Positions 12,781-26,854 of a DNA stretch of 39,808 nucleotides are shown here, piece by piece. The DNA lies in assembly GCA_003988855.1 (NCBI GenBank), contig QYAI01000261.1, forward strand, positions 1 through 39,808. Reading direction: 5' to 3'. The notes below the pieces were generated by a model that saw only the letters and a list, made by a program, of their open reading frames with translations, made no database searches and had not been told where the DNA came from. Each line of letters opens with the position of its first letter. Positions within the stretch are counted from its first letter, which is position 1. A program made the translations under genes and the position numbers. The DNA is from Arachnopeziza araneosa (taxonomy: Eukaryota > Ascomycota > Leotiomycetes > Helotiales > Arachnopezizaceae).

Positions 12781-13117
12781 TGTTACAAAGTTAAACTTAG
12801 TATTAAAACTTAAGCTTAAAAGCTTAAGCAAATACTAAAGCAGTACTCGAAGCTAACTTTTTTAATAAAAAAAATTAAAATTAAAAAGTAATTTTTAAAA
12901 CTATTAATAAAGCTATTAATAAAACTATTAATTAAACTATTAATTAAATACTAATTAACTATTAAAAAAATTATATAACAAAAACTATATTAGCTGTTTT
13001 TTCGTATAAAAAGTATATATAGAAAAGTTTAAGTATTTAGTACTTTTTAGCTTTATTTTCTTAAAATAACAAATTTATTATTTATATATTTTAACTATAT
13101 AAATATAAACTTTTACA
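12781..13117 (+). mobile_element. Family F LTR-like insertion, copy 1 (longest)
   Basis: This 337-bp element starts tgttacaaag and ends acttttaca. Its flanks are ttttt (12776-12780) and ctttt (13118-13122), a 5-bp duplication differing by one C/T. It contains a perfect hairpin (12809-12828: cttaagctt, aa, aagcttaag) and a run of roughly 12-bp repeats of the actattaataaa type (about 12900-12965). Two other copies lie at 38186-38435 and, inverted, at 39016-39325. No reading frame of note was seen. Confidence 0.75.
12809..12828. repeat. Perfect 9-bp inverted repeat inside family F
   Basis: The sequence cttaagctt is followed by aa and then its exact reverse complement aagcttaag, giving a near-perfect 20-bp palindrome. 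The copy at 38186 keeps it with one C-to-T change in the right arm. The inverted copy at 39016 lacks the region. Confidence 0.9.
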
Positions 13118-13122
13118 CTTTT

Positions 13123-15860
13123 AATTACATAAATTTTAGTAAAAATATTAAAATAAAATAAAATACTTAATAACTTTAATTTTAGTTTTTTTATAGTAAT
13201 TTATAAAAAACTTTATATTAATTTTACTTAATAATAATATTTTTAGTATAATATAAGTAAAAAAAAATACTGTTTAAGTAAAAATTATTAGTAAACTTAT
13301 AATAGTATAATTACGCTTACTACTTTATTACTTTTTAAATATAAGTATACTAATAAAAATATTAAAACTAATATTTTTTTATAAAAAAAAAAGTATTTAT
13401 ACTTATATTACTTACTTTACTTAATAATTAAAAAAAGCTTAAAGTAAAAAAAAATATTTAAATACAAAAGTTTTTTTAAAAAATTAATTTAAAGTAATAA
13501 AAATTATTAATAAAAACTGTAATTTTATAAAAATATTAAATATTGTTAATAAAGTTTATAATACTTGTATTACTAATAACAAGCTTAAACTAATATATTA
13601 AAAATATATTTTTAAACTTAATAAAATTATTATATTTATTAAATAGCTTAAATTAACTTACTTTAGCTATAGTATAATATATTTATTTTAAAAAAAGTTT
13701 TTTAAAAGCTTTTTAAGTTAAATTTTTTTTAGTTTAAATAGTTTAATTAGTTTAAAGTACAATTTGCTATTACTATAACTATAATATTTAATACTACGCT
13801 TTGCTTAATATTTAATTGTAGTAATAGTAGTTAACTTAATAAAAAACTACTAATAATATACTAGAATATAAATACTTATAAGTAAATTAAGTTAACTATA
13901 AAATTTTACTTTAAAAAACGTAAATTACTTGAACTTTATTTAAAAGATTTTAACAGTAAGCGATATAAAATATATATTTCTAGCATTAAAGTAAGTTTAT
14001 ACTAAAATCTTTAAGTAAATTTAACTAATATAGTTACTTTAATTTAAAGTATTTTACTGTTTTTAGTATATTTTAAAATAAAAGCTTAAAGTACAACAAT
14101 TTTATATAGCTTAAACTTCTAAAAGTTTAACGAATTTATTATAACAATAACTATAACTTAGTTTTATTTATTAGTTTAAGTTTTAAAAAAGCTTTTGTTT
14201 TTTATTATATTAAATATTTTAAAAATAAAACGTTAAATAGTTTTTATTAAGCAGCTATAGATTTATTATTACTAAATAGCTAAATAAAATAAAAAAACTA
14301 CTAGTTTAGCTTATAAAAAAATATAAAAAAATAGTAGTTTTATTTTAACTTGCTATTAGTAAAAAAAAGCTAAATATTAATATTGTAAATAAAATAAAGT
14401 ATTTATATAAGTAAATTTGCTACTATTTTAGTAATATTAAAAAAATTGCTTAAGTATTTAAAGTAGTAACTTTTTTATTAACTTAATAATTTACTAGCTT
14501 ATAAAAAAAACTAGTACTACTATTATAGTTTTATACTTTTTTGCAATTTTAATAGTTATAATTTTGTTTATAGTTTTAGCAACTATTATTTTTATACTTA
14601 ATTTTTTAATAATAACTTTTTTTTAAAAAATTTAATACTAGCAATATTTGCGAACTTTGTAATTAGTTTTAAAAAAAACTATTATATTTTATATTTAACA
14701 AATTTTAAACTATTTTAACTTATAACTTGTGTTTAATAATTTATTTCGCAAAAGTATTAGTATTTTTTTACGATTTATTTAATAGTTTATAGAAAAACAA
14801 AAACTAAACGCAAACTTTAGTTAATTAAATTACAAAAGTAAACTACTTTTTCTAAAAATTTATTTTGTAAATATAAGCATTAGTAGTGTAGTTTACTTTT
14901 TTATTTAAAAATAAGTATATTTTTATACTTTATTTAAAAAAAAATAAAAAAAATAGCAACATATAAGTTAAATATAAAAACTATTACTACTTATTTGTTA
15001 TTTATTTAAAAAATATTTGCGATTATCGCACTTAAAGTAACTATTAGAAATTAAAGTTATTACTAAACAATAATACTTCTAACTATTTAGTTTTTTTACT
15101 TTTAAAACTTTTTACGTATATAATTTATATTATATTTTAAAAACTAAAAACTATAGTAAAAAAACTTTTATTATAAAATAAAACTTTAATTATAATTAAT
15201 AATATAAAAAGCTTATATATTTAATAAAATTATAAATATAAAAGCTTTTTTACTTAATAAAATTCGAAGTATTAAAACTTTACTATTTGTATTTATAAGC
15301 TTATATTAATTTTATTTTTAATTTAAAAAAATTTACAAAATATTTTAAGCAAATTATATTTTTAATGTTTAAATTTAAAAGTTTACGAAGCTAGTTAAGC
15401 TTATAATTTAACTTTATAGTATTTATAACAAAAATAAACTAATAATTTTAATTATAAAATTTAAAATATAAAAGTAAAAGCTTAAACGTAAATAAAAAGT
15501 AAGCGTAGTTTTTATATAGCTATATAACTTAAGTAAAAGTAACGAAATTAAAATTTTGTAATAATAAAAAGTAACTATGTAAAAAAATAATTAAGATAAC
15601 AAAAACTAGCTAAAATGTAAATAAATTATAAAAAACTTTATATATTTAATAATATAAAAATTAAAAATATTTTAAAAATAACTAATAGTTAAAATAAAAA
15701 AATAAAAAATTTAATTAATTAAAATAGTTTTTAGTATACACACGACAATTTTTAGTATAAGTAGTAGCTTAAAAAGCTTATAGCTATATTAAAAACAAAA
15801 CTACAAAAGTTTATATATTACGAAACTAATTTTTTATATTAGTTTTACGTTTTAAACTTA
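13123..15860. other. RIP-degraded DNA, no gene seen
   Basis: About 2.7 kb with only short broken frames. Slightly higher local G+C near 14740-14820 and 15380-15560 did not match any family I could define, and I found no TSD-flanked insertion. Confidence 0.5.
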
Positions 15861-15865
15861 ATTAC

Positions 15866-16075
15866 TGTCACGAATCTAAGACTTCCTATTCGTGGTCACG
15901 TGCCAAGAGCTAGCCTTGCAAGGCTGAAGCCAGGCTACCAGGCAGACTAGCGCGTCTAGAGTAGATAAAACCTATTGTAGATCTTAGAGCTTCTCGCTCT
16001 TTCTTCCTTAGCTTAGAATGGTCTAAAATAGAGCTTTTAACTTTCTTTCCAAGCCTTTAATTTAGCCTCGTAACA
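15866..16075 (+). mobile_element. Family A short LTR-like insertion, copy 2 (nearly intact)
   Basis: A 210-bp element from tgtcacgaa to ctcgtaaca with an exact 5-bp duplication attac (15861-15865 and 16076-16080). I count 91 G+C in 210 bases, far above the surroundings. Many CA, CC and CG sites remain, so it has largely escaped RIP and is the best reference for the family. It contains a CACGTG (within ggtcacgtgcc), the short palindrome ccttgcaagg and a pyrimidine-rich tract near 15984-15998. There is no coding capacity. It is most simply read as a solo LTR or miniature LTR element that inserted late. Confidence 0.95.
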
Positions 16076-17348
16076 ATTACATAAGTAGCTACAAGAGTTA
16101 TACTATACGTTTTGCAGCTTAAACGTAATTTTATACTTAAACTTTTACTATAGTAATTTATAAAGCTATTTACTTAAATTATTAATACTTTTTTATTTTT
16201 TATTTTTTACTTTAGTTTTTTTTTAGTTTTTGTAACTTTTTAGTTTTTGTAATTTTTTAGTTATTTTTTTTACAAGCTTTAACTTTTATTATTAGTCGCA
16301 AATCTTTTTCTAATAACTTTAACAGCGTTAATTCTTTCTTTATTAATATATTTTTTGTCTAGTATTTTTTTAAAACTTTTATTAAAACTATAATAAAAAA
16401 TTAAAAAATATACTATTAAAAATAAAATAAATTATTATAATATTGCAACTAATTTTAAGTTGCAATAAAACACAAGAAATTAAAAAAGTAGCTATTGCGT
16501 TTTAATTTAAAGAAATATAATTTTTAAGTTATTTTTTTCTTATATATTAATTAACAATTTTAAACTTTTTAAAAAAAAAACTTTTTAAAAAAAACTTTTT
16601 TAAGTAAAAATACTTATATTGCTAATAAAAGTTAAATAATTTATATTTTAAAATTAAATACTACTTTTAGTACTTTTTATTAAATTTTTTAAAAATAATT
16701 TTTTTTTAACTATTATAATTATAATAATATAATATTAAAATATATAAAAATTACTATTTAGAAACTTTTCTTAAAAAAAATTTATAAAGCTTTTAATAAA
16801 TTTAACTAAATTCTTTAGTAGTTTTGCAAATTAGCTAACTGTAACGTATAGTTAATTTTAATTTATACTTTAACGTTAGAAAATTTAAATAATATAATTT
16901 TTTATTTTAAAAATTACTATTTATTTTTACTAATAATAAAGTTAAAGTTAAATATAAAGTTTTTTTAAACAAATAGTAATAATAAAATTATAAGTTTTAG
17001 TATAAAAAAAAATTATTATTATATATTTAGATTAACTTTTATTAAAATACTTTTAAAATTAATTTAAAAATAAAACTAAATACTAAATACTATAACTAGA
17101 ACTATTATTTAAAGATAAAAGTTATATATTTAAAATTTTAAAAAAAAGTAAATAGCTTTAAACAATAAAATATATATATTTTTGTTTTTGCTAAAAAAAT
17201 TTTTACTAATAAAAAGTTATTTTTACAAAAATTATTAACTTATTTATTTTTTTTACTTGTAAAGCTTAAGCTTTTAGTTTTTAGCTTTTAGTATTTAGCA
17301 TAATTTAAGTATACTTTTTTTACGTTTTTTTAGTTTATAATTTAAGTA

Positions 17349-17351
<3 letters not shown>

Positions 17352-17380
<29 letters not shown>
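17352..17380. repeat. 29-base poly(A) run
   Basis: An uninterrupted run of 29 A is followed by six T and cgcg. It is the longest homopolymer I saw. It could be the poly(A) tail of a LINE or processed retrocopy reading on the plus strand, but no source sequence is recognisable upstream. Sequencing or assembly error in length is possible. Confidence 0.9.
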
Positions 17381-17384
<4 letters not shown>

Positions 17385-17540
17385 TTCGCGATATATTTAA
17401 GTTTTATAATAAATTTAAGTACGACGTATTTATATTTAAGTTAGTATATAAAATATTAAACGTATTTGCTTAAAAATTAAAAAATTATAAAAGCGCTAAT
17501 TACGAAAAAGCTAGTAATAAAAGTAGTAGTAATAAAAACA

Positions 17541-17609
17541 TTAGTATTAAAAAAGTTAATATTAAAAACTTTAGTATTAAAAAAGTTAATATTAAAAACT
17601 TTAGTATTA
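17541..17609. repeat. 30-bp tandem repeat, 2.3 copies
   Basis: Two identical 30-bp units (17541-17570 and 17571-17600), each beginning ttagtattaa, are followed by nine bases of a third. The units are unmutated relative to each other, so the duplication is younger than most of the RIP damage, or too short to be a RIP target. Confidence 0.9.
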
Positions 17610-20600
17610 TTTAATATTTTGTAATTAGAAAAAAATTTATAGTAGCTTTTTACTAGCTAAAAAATAGCAATTTGTATTTATATTTTATAAATATTACTTT
17701 TTCTAAAATTATTAGTAATTTCTTTATTTTTTTTAAAAAAAACTTACTAATTTTAAATTAAGTAATAACTATTAAAGTTAATTTCTTTAAAATGTTAAAA
17801 AAAAATTAATTTTATACGTTAAATATTAAGCAAAAGTAAAAAAAAAAAAAATTAGCTATAAACATTAATATATTAAACTTTTAAAACTTATTAAAACAGT
17901 AAGTTACAGTTAAAAAAATAATATATTTTACTATTATTAGCATAGTAAGTTTTTTAGTAAAGTAAAGTAATGTAATAATTTTAAAAAAATTTAAAAAATA
18001 AACTAAATAAGTATATATAACTTTTTTTTAAAAACAAATAAATTAATTAGTAGTAAAAAAATTAAAAAACTTTTTAACTTTTATTATATAAAAAATACTT
18101 TAAAATTCTTAATATATAAAACTAAAACTTAAACTTATTTTAAACAAGTTGTAAAAATATTGTAAAAAATAGTTTTAATTTTACAATTACTATAGTTAAA
18201 AATATACTTCTAACACTTAATTAATTATTTAAAATTTATATTACTTAAAGTTTACTATTTAAAAAAATATTTATAGCAAAATTACGTTTTATTAATTATT
18301 GTTTTATTTATTTAAAAATATAAAGCTTGTTACTAAACTATATAGCTATTTCTAGTTAGCGTTATATAGTTTTAAATTACATTATTTATATTGTTATTTT
18401 TAAATTTAAATTTTAAACTAAAAATTACACGCTTAAAGTTTTTAAGCAAATTTTTAATAGCAAGCTTTAAAGTAAATTTAAAATAATTTAAAGCTAAATA
18501 AAGTAGTTTAAGTTAAACTAAAACAATTTAAGTAAGTTTAAATAATTTTCTTTATAAAACAATTTTTATTTAATTAGTAAATAATTTTTTTAAACTATAG
18601 TTTAAAACTTAGCTTTATTATATTTTTATTAAAATAAAAAAGTTTATTAGTATAAAAGTAATAACTTTTTGCTTTTTTAAGCTTTTTTATTTTAATACTT
18701 AAACTAAAACTAATTTAAAATTTTTAAAATATTTGCAAAAAAATTAGCGTTTTTATTTTATAGTAGCTTTAGCTATATAGTATTATTTTTAAAGTAATTT
18801 TTTATAAGTATTAATAATATAGTTTAAAACTTTTTCTAAAGCTTTTTAGAAATTTAAAAAAATATTACGCTTTTTTTATTTAAATTTAAACTTACGTAGC
18901 GTTATAGTAACTTATTTTTTTTTAAAAAAAAAAATTTAATATTTTATACTTAAATATTTTAGTAATTTCTACAAAAAAAAATGCAATATATATAAGCAAG
19001 TATAAATTTATATTTAAAAGTAAAAAAACTAATACTAAAGTAAGTAAATTAAAGTAAAAAATATTTTATAAAGTTAAATTTTTTTTTAAAAAAAACACTT
19101 TTATTATAAATATAGCAATATAAAAAACAAGTTAAAAAACTATATAAATTAATAGCTATAGTTATAATAAATATACAAGTTAAGTTATTATTAACAATAC
19201 TAAAAATAAAAACAAAAGCTATACTAACAAAGCTTAAAACAAAAATATAAACAAGTAAAAAAGCTTAAAAAATATTTTTAAATTTTTATTTAAAAAAAAC
19301 GCTACGAAAAACGCTAGTTAAGCTTTAAACAAAAAAGCTTTTTATAAAAATAAAATTTAAAAATACTAATTTTAAATATAAAACTTTATAAAACAAATTA
19401 GTTTTACAAGCTATATAACATTACTTGTTTTAAAAAATTTTAAGTTATTTTTTTTTATAAAAAACACAAATTACAATTTTAGTTGTTATAAACATTATAG
19501 TAATAAAAAGTTAATAACTTAAGTACTATTAATACTTTTTTTACAATATATTATTATAAACTATAAGTTATATTATAAGAAAATTTACATAATAAAACTA
19601 GAAAAGTAAATTTCGTAGTAAAGTATAAAAAGCTAGTTTAAACTTTATAAAACTTTATTTTTAAAAATAGCTACTAAGCTAACTATTATTTATATAAACA
19701 ATAGTTTTTTTTATTTTAAATAAAAACAGTATATTTAACTTAATTAATTAATTTTACTTTATAACTAAACTATTTAAAAACTACTTTATAATTTTTTACT
19801 TTAATTTTTAATTTTACTAAAATAGTATCTAGCGAAATATTAAACGTAACTATAATACTTTAAATACTATTTTTTAAAGTACTTGTTTACAAAAGTAATA
19901 TATTAACAATAAAAAAACTTAGCTTAAAAAACGCTTTTAGAAAATTAAAAATTAAAAAACTTATATAAATATAAAAAAAAAAAAATACTAAAATAGTAGT
20001 TAATAACGTAAAAAAAGTTAAAACTAAAGCTTTAATTTTATTTTACAAAAAAAAGTTAAACTTTAAACTTTTTTTAAGTAAAATACTAAATGTTTTTTGT
20101 TTTTTTTAAAAACAATAAAAAGTATTTATTTAAAAATAGCTTTAATAATTATTAGTATTTTTTATGCTAAATAAAAACTTTGTATTTAACTTAACTATTT
20201 AAAACTTGCTTTTGTTACTTCTTGCTTTAATTTTTAATTTAACTTAAAATAACATTTAGTAATATACTAAACGAAATTGTAACAAGTAGCTACTTATTAT
20301 TAGCATTTAACAATACTTGTAAATTTTTATAGTAAACACTTAGTTTTATTAATTAAATATTTATATAAAAAAAAACTAAAACTTAGTTTTTTTTTTATAT
20401 AAACTTTAACTTTAATAAATAAAAAAGTTTACTTTTTTAATACTTTTATATAAATGCTATACAAGTTTTTAAAAGCAAATATTATACAATATAGCTTTAA
20501 AATCAAACTTACTTTTTAACTTAAGTATATAATATATAATATTAATAATTATAAAACTATTTAAATATATAAAATAAAAAGTTTAATAATATTAAAACTA

Positions 20601-22559
20601 AATTTCTTTTAAAAAAAACTTAAATAAAAGTAAAATATAAAACTAGTATAATAAATATAGTTAAGTAAAATTTGTAATTTTAACTTTTGCTTCTAAAAGC
20701 TAAAAAAAGTACTAAACTAATAATAACTATTTTATTAATAAACAAAATTAATAAAAAAATTATTTATTAGTATAAGCTAAAATAACGCGTAGTTTTAATT
20801 ATAAAAAATAGTTTAGCTTATATAATATACTTGTAATACTTATAAATTGTAAACTTATAAAAGTAATTTTTAATTTTTAACTTTAAATTTTAGTTTAGAA
20901 TAACTATAAATAAAATAAATTATAAATAAAGTTAAAAATAAAAACAATAAAAACAATATTATAATAAATTAAAATGTATTTAAGTAGCAGTATTAATATT
21001 AAGTATTTTTTACTATATATAACTTATTTTTTTCTAAAAATAAAAAAAACTAAATAAGTTTTAAATATATAAATTTGTTTCTTACTTTAGCTAAAAATTA
21101 TTTTTAAAAAAATAAAATAATCTTATTATATATAATATTTTTATACTTTATTGTAATAAAACAAAATATATTAATATTAATAAATTAAATAACAACAAAC
21201 TAAATATATTGTTTATTATACTACTTAAATATATATACTAAGTTTTAAGTATAAAAAATTATAAAAAGAAATTGTTTTATTTATATATTACAAATTTAAT
21301 AAAAGCAAAAAACTAATATTAAAAAAACAAAAATAATTTAAATATTACTTTTTTTTAAAAGTTTTCAAAAAAAATATTAGTTATAATTAGCAAAATTAAA
21401 AAATATACTATTAAAAAAACTTGCTTTAAATAAAAATATTTATTAATAAGTAAAAACTATATTAGAAAAATATATATTAAAGCTTTTTTATTAAACAAAA
21501 GAAGTAAATAGTATTTTTTATATAAAGTTTAGTAAGTTAATATTGTTTATAAAAAATAAATAACAAAAATATAACTTTAATTTTTAAAAAGCTAAGTATA
21601 TAATTTAATTAAAAAACGTTAAAAAAATAATAAATAAATTAATTTTTTAAAAAAATACAAAACAGTAAATAAAAATAATTAATTAATTTAAAGTTTAAAC
21701 TTATATAGTAAATTAACTTTTTAATAATAGTATATTACTTAGTTTAAATTATAAAATTTAAAAAATAATACTAAATAAATAAAAATAAAAAATTAATATT
21801 ATATATTACTATTTACGTAAAAGTAAGCTTAAAATTTTAAAATAGTGCTAATATACTTTATTAAGTTAGTTTTAGTTTTATTTAAAAAAAATATTTATTA
21901 TATTAAAAATTAACTTTAAAAACTAAAAAATATTTTTATATTTATTTTTATAGTTAAATTTGTTACTATTAAGATTTAAAAGCTTAATTAATAAAATTTT
22001 AAATAAAATACTATAATAGTTACTATATATTTATTTTAGTAATAATTTATATATTTTTTAACTAAAGTAAATTTTAAAAATTTTTAAATTATAAAATACT
22101 TAAATAAAACACTTACTTTTATTATAAATATTTTTATTAAAAAATATATACTAAAAGTAAGTAAAAGCAAAACTAAGCTATTTAATACTAAAATATTTTT
22201 AATAAAACTACTACAAACTAAATAAGTTAAAAATAATTTTTTTTTTTTATATATATTAAAAAAACAAACTATACTTTAAAAAATACTTTAATAACTATGT
22301 ATATTTAACTTAATTACTTAATAAAGTTTTTAATTATAAGTTAATAAAATAAAATTTAAATATAATATATTTTTTAAGTTAAAGTTAAAACGTTTTAATA
22401 ATATACTAATACTAGTATTATTTTAAAAACAAAGCGCAAATATTTTTAATTTAAAACAATTGTTATATTTAGTATTAAAATTAAACTATAAGTAATAAAT
22501 AATAAATTAATTTTATAGTATAAAGTTTTACTTTATATTTTTTTAAGTTTAACTGTTAT

Positions 22560-25500
22560 TTTTTTTTTTTTTAAAAAGTTTTTTTATTAACTAAGTACTA
22601 AAAAATTACTTTTAGCTTTTATTTTTAATAAAACATTAAAAGTAGCAAATATTTAATTTTTTTATTTTAAATAAAAATTCTAGTTTTAGTAATATAATTA
22701 TACTTTACGCTATATACTAACTTTAAACTAAATTAGTACTTTTCGCAATAAATTATACTATAATAGTTTTTACATATTAGTTTTTTATAAAAAAAAATAT
22801 ACTTAGCATTATTTTACGTTAAAGTTTTTAATTTTTTTTAGTTAAAATATTTCGTTTTTAAGTTTATTTTAATATTTAATATTTTTAGTTTTTTCGTATT
22901 AAATTTATTAAATTTGTTTTTTTAATTTTTGTTTTTTTTTAGTTTTTTTAAGTAGCGCTAATGTTTATTATATTTAGTTTTTTAGTTTCTTTGTATTTAT
23001 AATTGCTTGTAATATATTTAGTTAATTTGTAAGTAAATTATATATATATTTTTTAACTTTAAGTAAAAGTATTTATAGTGTTTAATTATATTAAAACTTT
23101 TAAGTTTTTTTTTAAAATCTTGTTTTTTTTTTTGTTTTTTTTTTAGTTTTAGAAAAAAACTTTATATATATTTGTTTATTTTTATAAATTATTATTTAAA
23201 ATTACATTACTTTATTTTACTACTTAAAATATATAGCTTTAAATATTTACTATATATTTTAATATTTTTTTTAGCTGTATTTTAAATATTTTTTATACTA
23301 TATTATAAATTTTTTTAATAAATTATACTTATAGCTTTAAAAAAAATACTATTTAAACTTATATTTATAACTTTAATATTTTATTATACTGTTTAAGTAT
23401 AGTATAATTTAATTTACTATATTTTTTTTAAGTAAAAAGCAATTTATATTACTTATAGTATTAAACTTTTTAAATTTACTAAACTTTTTAGCTTAAGTTT
23501 AAAAGTTTATTAAGTAACTTAAAGTTAAGTAAGTTTATAATACTATGTTTTTAGTTTTAGTATAGTTTTTATATGTTTTATTTTTTATTTTTATTTTTTT
23601 TTATATAATTTACTTTTATATAACTATTATATATAACTTAGCTAGACAAATTATAAAATAGTTTTTTTTTATAAAGTTAAAAAATTATTTTTTATAATAA
23701 TACTTTTTTTTGTTTTTACTAATAAGTACTAGCTAACAAAAACTAAAAAATTGCTATATTTGTTTATATTTTAAAAAAAATTATTAAAATTAAAAATTTT
23801 TGTTTATATATATTACTTTAAAATAAAAGTTTTTTTTATATTACTTAAAATATATTTACAAGTTGTATTTTTCTAATAGTTTTTTAACAAGTAAAAACAA
23901 AATGTTTTTTTTTTTAAAAAAAAATATAAAAATCTATAGCTTTTACGCGTTACTGCTTTAGTAAAAAATACTTTTATTTTTTTAAGTTTTTTTTTAAAAG
24001 CGCGAATTTTTGTAATTTTAAAAGTAAAAATATTTTTTATTTTTTTATAGCTTACTTTTGTTTTTAATAATACTACGTAAGTTACTTAAAGTAGTTAAAG
24101 TTTTTTTTAGTTTATACTTTTTTTATTTAATTAAATACTGCTTTTGTTTTTAATTATTAATTTTTTTTTTTTTACTTTAGTTTTAAGTTAACTAGTTTTA
24201 TTTTAGTTATAGCAAGTAAAAAAAATTTAAATTATTTTTTTAGTAGTAAAATATAAAGTACAAAGTGTATTTTTAATTTTTTAAATAGTAAAAATTTGTA
24301 ATTTACAAGTATTTTTACTTTTTTAATTTTAAAAAGTTTTAGTTTTTAAAGTTTAATTTAGTACTAAACTTTTTTATTTTAATAGTTGTTTTTAAAATAT
24401 AAGCTTTACGTAACGTTTTTTATTATATAAAACTATTAATTTTTAGCTTAATAATTTAATTTTTGTTTTTAGTTATAAAATAAAGTTTTTTTTTATTTTT
24501 TTAATATTAATTTAGTTTTGTTTATTTTTATTTTATTTAGTAGTATTATTTAAAAGCTTGTACTTTTTTTTTACAGTTTATAAAAAACAAAAGTAACTTT
24601 TATAATACTATTAACTACGTTATTATATATATATTAAACTAAAAGCAGTATTTTTATTTAATTATTTTATTACTTATTTATATAGTTGTTTTTTTTTAAA
24701 TATGTTTTTATTATTTTGTTTAACTGTTTTATTTATTTATTTTAAAATAAAATACTATTAATATTTTTTATTTTACTTTAAATAAAGCTATTAAGTTTTT
24801 TTAAAATTTTAAAATTAGAAATTTGTTTTAACTAAATTTTTTTTTTACTATATTTTATATTTTACTAGTATTTTTTTAAAAACTATTAAGCTAAATTTTT
24901 TACTATATATTTTTTTTTTATAGTTTTATATACACGTACTTTACAAATTACTTTACAATTACTAAAATTAAGTTATATTTTACTTTACTTACTTTATTTT
25001 ATAATAAAAAAAGTTTTATTATAAAGTTTTATACTATTAAGTTTTATACTATTAAGTTTTATAATTTAGCTAGTGTTTTTAAGTTTTTTAGTTAAATTTA
25101 AAGTAAATTTTTTGCTGTTTTTGCTTTGTTATAAATATTATAGCAACTAATTAATTTTTTACTATATTTTTTATTTTTTAAAATATATAATCTTGCTAAA
25201 TTTTGTAAGTATTTTTTTATACTTTAGTACTTATATACTAGTAATTTATAAAAAGCATATATATAACTTTTTAGTATTTTTTTTAGTATTTTTTTATAGT
25301 TTAAGTTTAATTATTATACTTTTAAAATTTAAACATATTTATATTTACTTAAAAAATAACTACTAACTTTAGTACTTGCTTTTTTAAAGTTTTTTTAAAG
25401 CTTAGTATTTTTGTTTTTTACTTATTATATATACTTTTTTGTTTTTAGTATTTTTATATAGTAAATAGTAAAGTTATATATAACTACTTTTTTATACTAC

Positions 25501-26560
25501 TAAGTTTACTTTTTATTTAAATTTTATATTATTATAAAATAGCTAAAGTTAAAGTAGTTAAAGTAAACTTTTACTTAATATTTAGCTTTTTAAAATTTAT
25601 TTTTTATTTTTTAAAAGCTTTTACTATTGTAAGTATTTTTTTTAATTATATACTTTGTAGATTATTTTAGCTTTATTTAGTTTTTTTATAGCTTTTAATT
25701 AGTTTAAAGTAAATTTTATAGTTTTGTTAAATATATAATTTTTTTAAGTTTAGTTTTACTATTACTAAAGTACTAGTTAAGTATTATTTTAGTTTTTTTA
25801 CTTTAGTATTAATTTAACTTTTTTTAAGTTTACTTTTAGTTTTTCTATTATTACTACATACTTTAAATTTTTTACTTATTTAATATTAAACTTGTATTTT
25901 TTAATTTTACAAATTATTTTAACTTTTTGCAAAGCTATTAATATTTTTTATATAATTAAAATATAACTTTATTTTTTTCGAGTATATATTAAAACGTTAT
26001 TTAAGTAATAAATATAGTAAATGTATATAATATATATATATTAATTTTTTTTAAATATACAGTAATTAATTTTTAAAAAAGCTAGTATATTTATAAGTTT
26101 AAAAGATATTATATTATACTTGTATTACTTATATTTGTAACAAAATATAGTTTTTTGCTTTTTCTAAGTATTTTTATTTTTTAAAAATTATAGCTTTTTT
26201 TATACTTAATATTATAAAAAACTATAGCTTTTATATATTGCTTTTTTATTTTATTTAGTAAGAAAAAAAATCTTAATTTTTAATTATAGTTATGTTTAAG
26301 TTTTAGTAATTTATAACAATTATTTTTGTTATTTTTAAAAACAAATATAGCAAGTACTTTTACTAGTATAGTAATGTAAAGTTTTTTAATAATTTTTGTT
26401 TTTTATTTTTATTTATAAATTTTTAAAGTATTTAAAAGTATTTTTTTATATTAAATAAATTAGTTTAAAAAAGTTGTTTTTTAATTTGTATATTATAATT
26501 ATATTTACTTTTAAGCGAAATTTTATATAATTTTAATTTTTTTATATAAAGTAGTAAAAG
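22560..26560 (-). pseudogene. RIP-destroyed Ty1/copia-like retroelement, main copy
   Basis: The plus strand is strongly T-rich here, and parts align with three other segments (about 26990-28400, 35640-36492 and 37131-38900), so this is one repeated element. At 23062-23091 the minus strand reads I-stop-L-N-T-I-N-T-F-T. The second copy at 27703-27732 reads I-Q-L-D-A-I-N-I-L-V. Every difference except F/L is explained by C/T or G/A changes. The shared pattern QLDAINA resembles the block before the catalytic region of Ty1/copia reverse transcriptases. About ten codons further on, both copies show (I/L)Y(I/L), then a stop compatible with Q, then F, like the family's VYM..P segment. If so, gag and integrase would lie towards 26500 and RNase H towards 22600. 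I could not find the YVDD box; boundaries are approximate. Confidence 0.55.
25025..25063. repeat. 15-bp tandem repeat, 2.6 copies
   Basis: The unit agttttatactatta occurs twice exactly (25025-25039 and 25040-25054) and then as a nine-base partial. It lies inside the copia-like element; the related segment near 37405-37420 has the same gttttata core but no duplication. Confidence 0.85.
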
Positions 26561-26638
26561 TTTTTATTACTTAAGTAGTAAGCTTAAAGTTTTTTAATTT
26601 TATAATAATGTTATTTTTTTGCTTTTTGTTTTATTATT

Positions 26639-26854
26639 TATAATAAATTTAAAACTTTTTATTTGTAATTATATACTTAAAAGCAAACTTGCAAAGTTAT
26701 AGCAAAGTTATTAAATAAACTATTTTGTTTTAACGCGTTTAAAGTAAATAAAACTTAATATAAATTTAAAGTTTTTTACTACTTTTTTTAAATTAAAATA
26801 GTTTAAATAAAGTTTTTAACTTAGTTTTTAAACTTTCGAATTAGATTTATAACA
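26639..26854 (+). mobile_element. Family A short LTR-like insertion, copy 3 (decayed)
   Basis: A 216-bp copy aligned end to end with 10238-10444 through aaatttaaaactttttatttgtaatta at the left and the tttataaca end at the right. The flanks are ttatt (26634-26638) and ctact (26855-26859). They differ only by C/T at two positions, so a former ctact duplication hit by RIP on one side is the simplest reading. It lies between the two copia-like copies, but having its own duplication argues that it is a separate insertion and not their LTR. Confidence 0.8.

Larger units (their letters stand above)
16081..22559. other. Long RIP-degraded stretch without genes
   Basis: About 6.5 kb of highly A+T-rich DNA with no supportable frame. 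It holds a 29-A run and a 30-bp tandem repeat, listed separately. I recognised no TSD-flanked insertion and could not match the sequence to the copia-like or R repeats. Confidence 0.5.
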
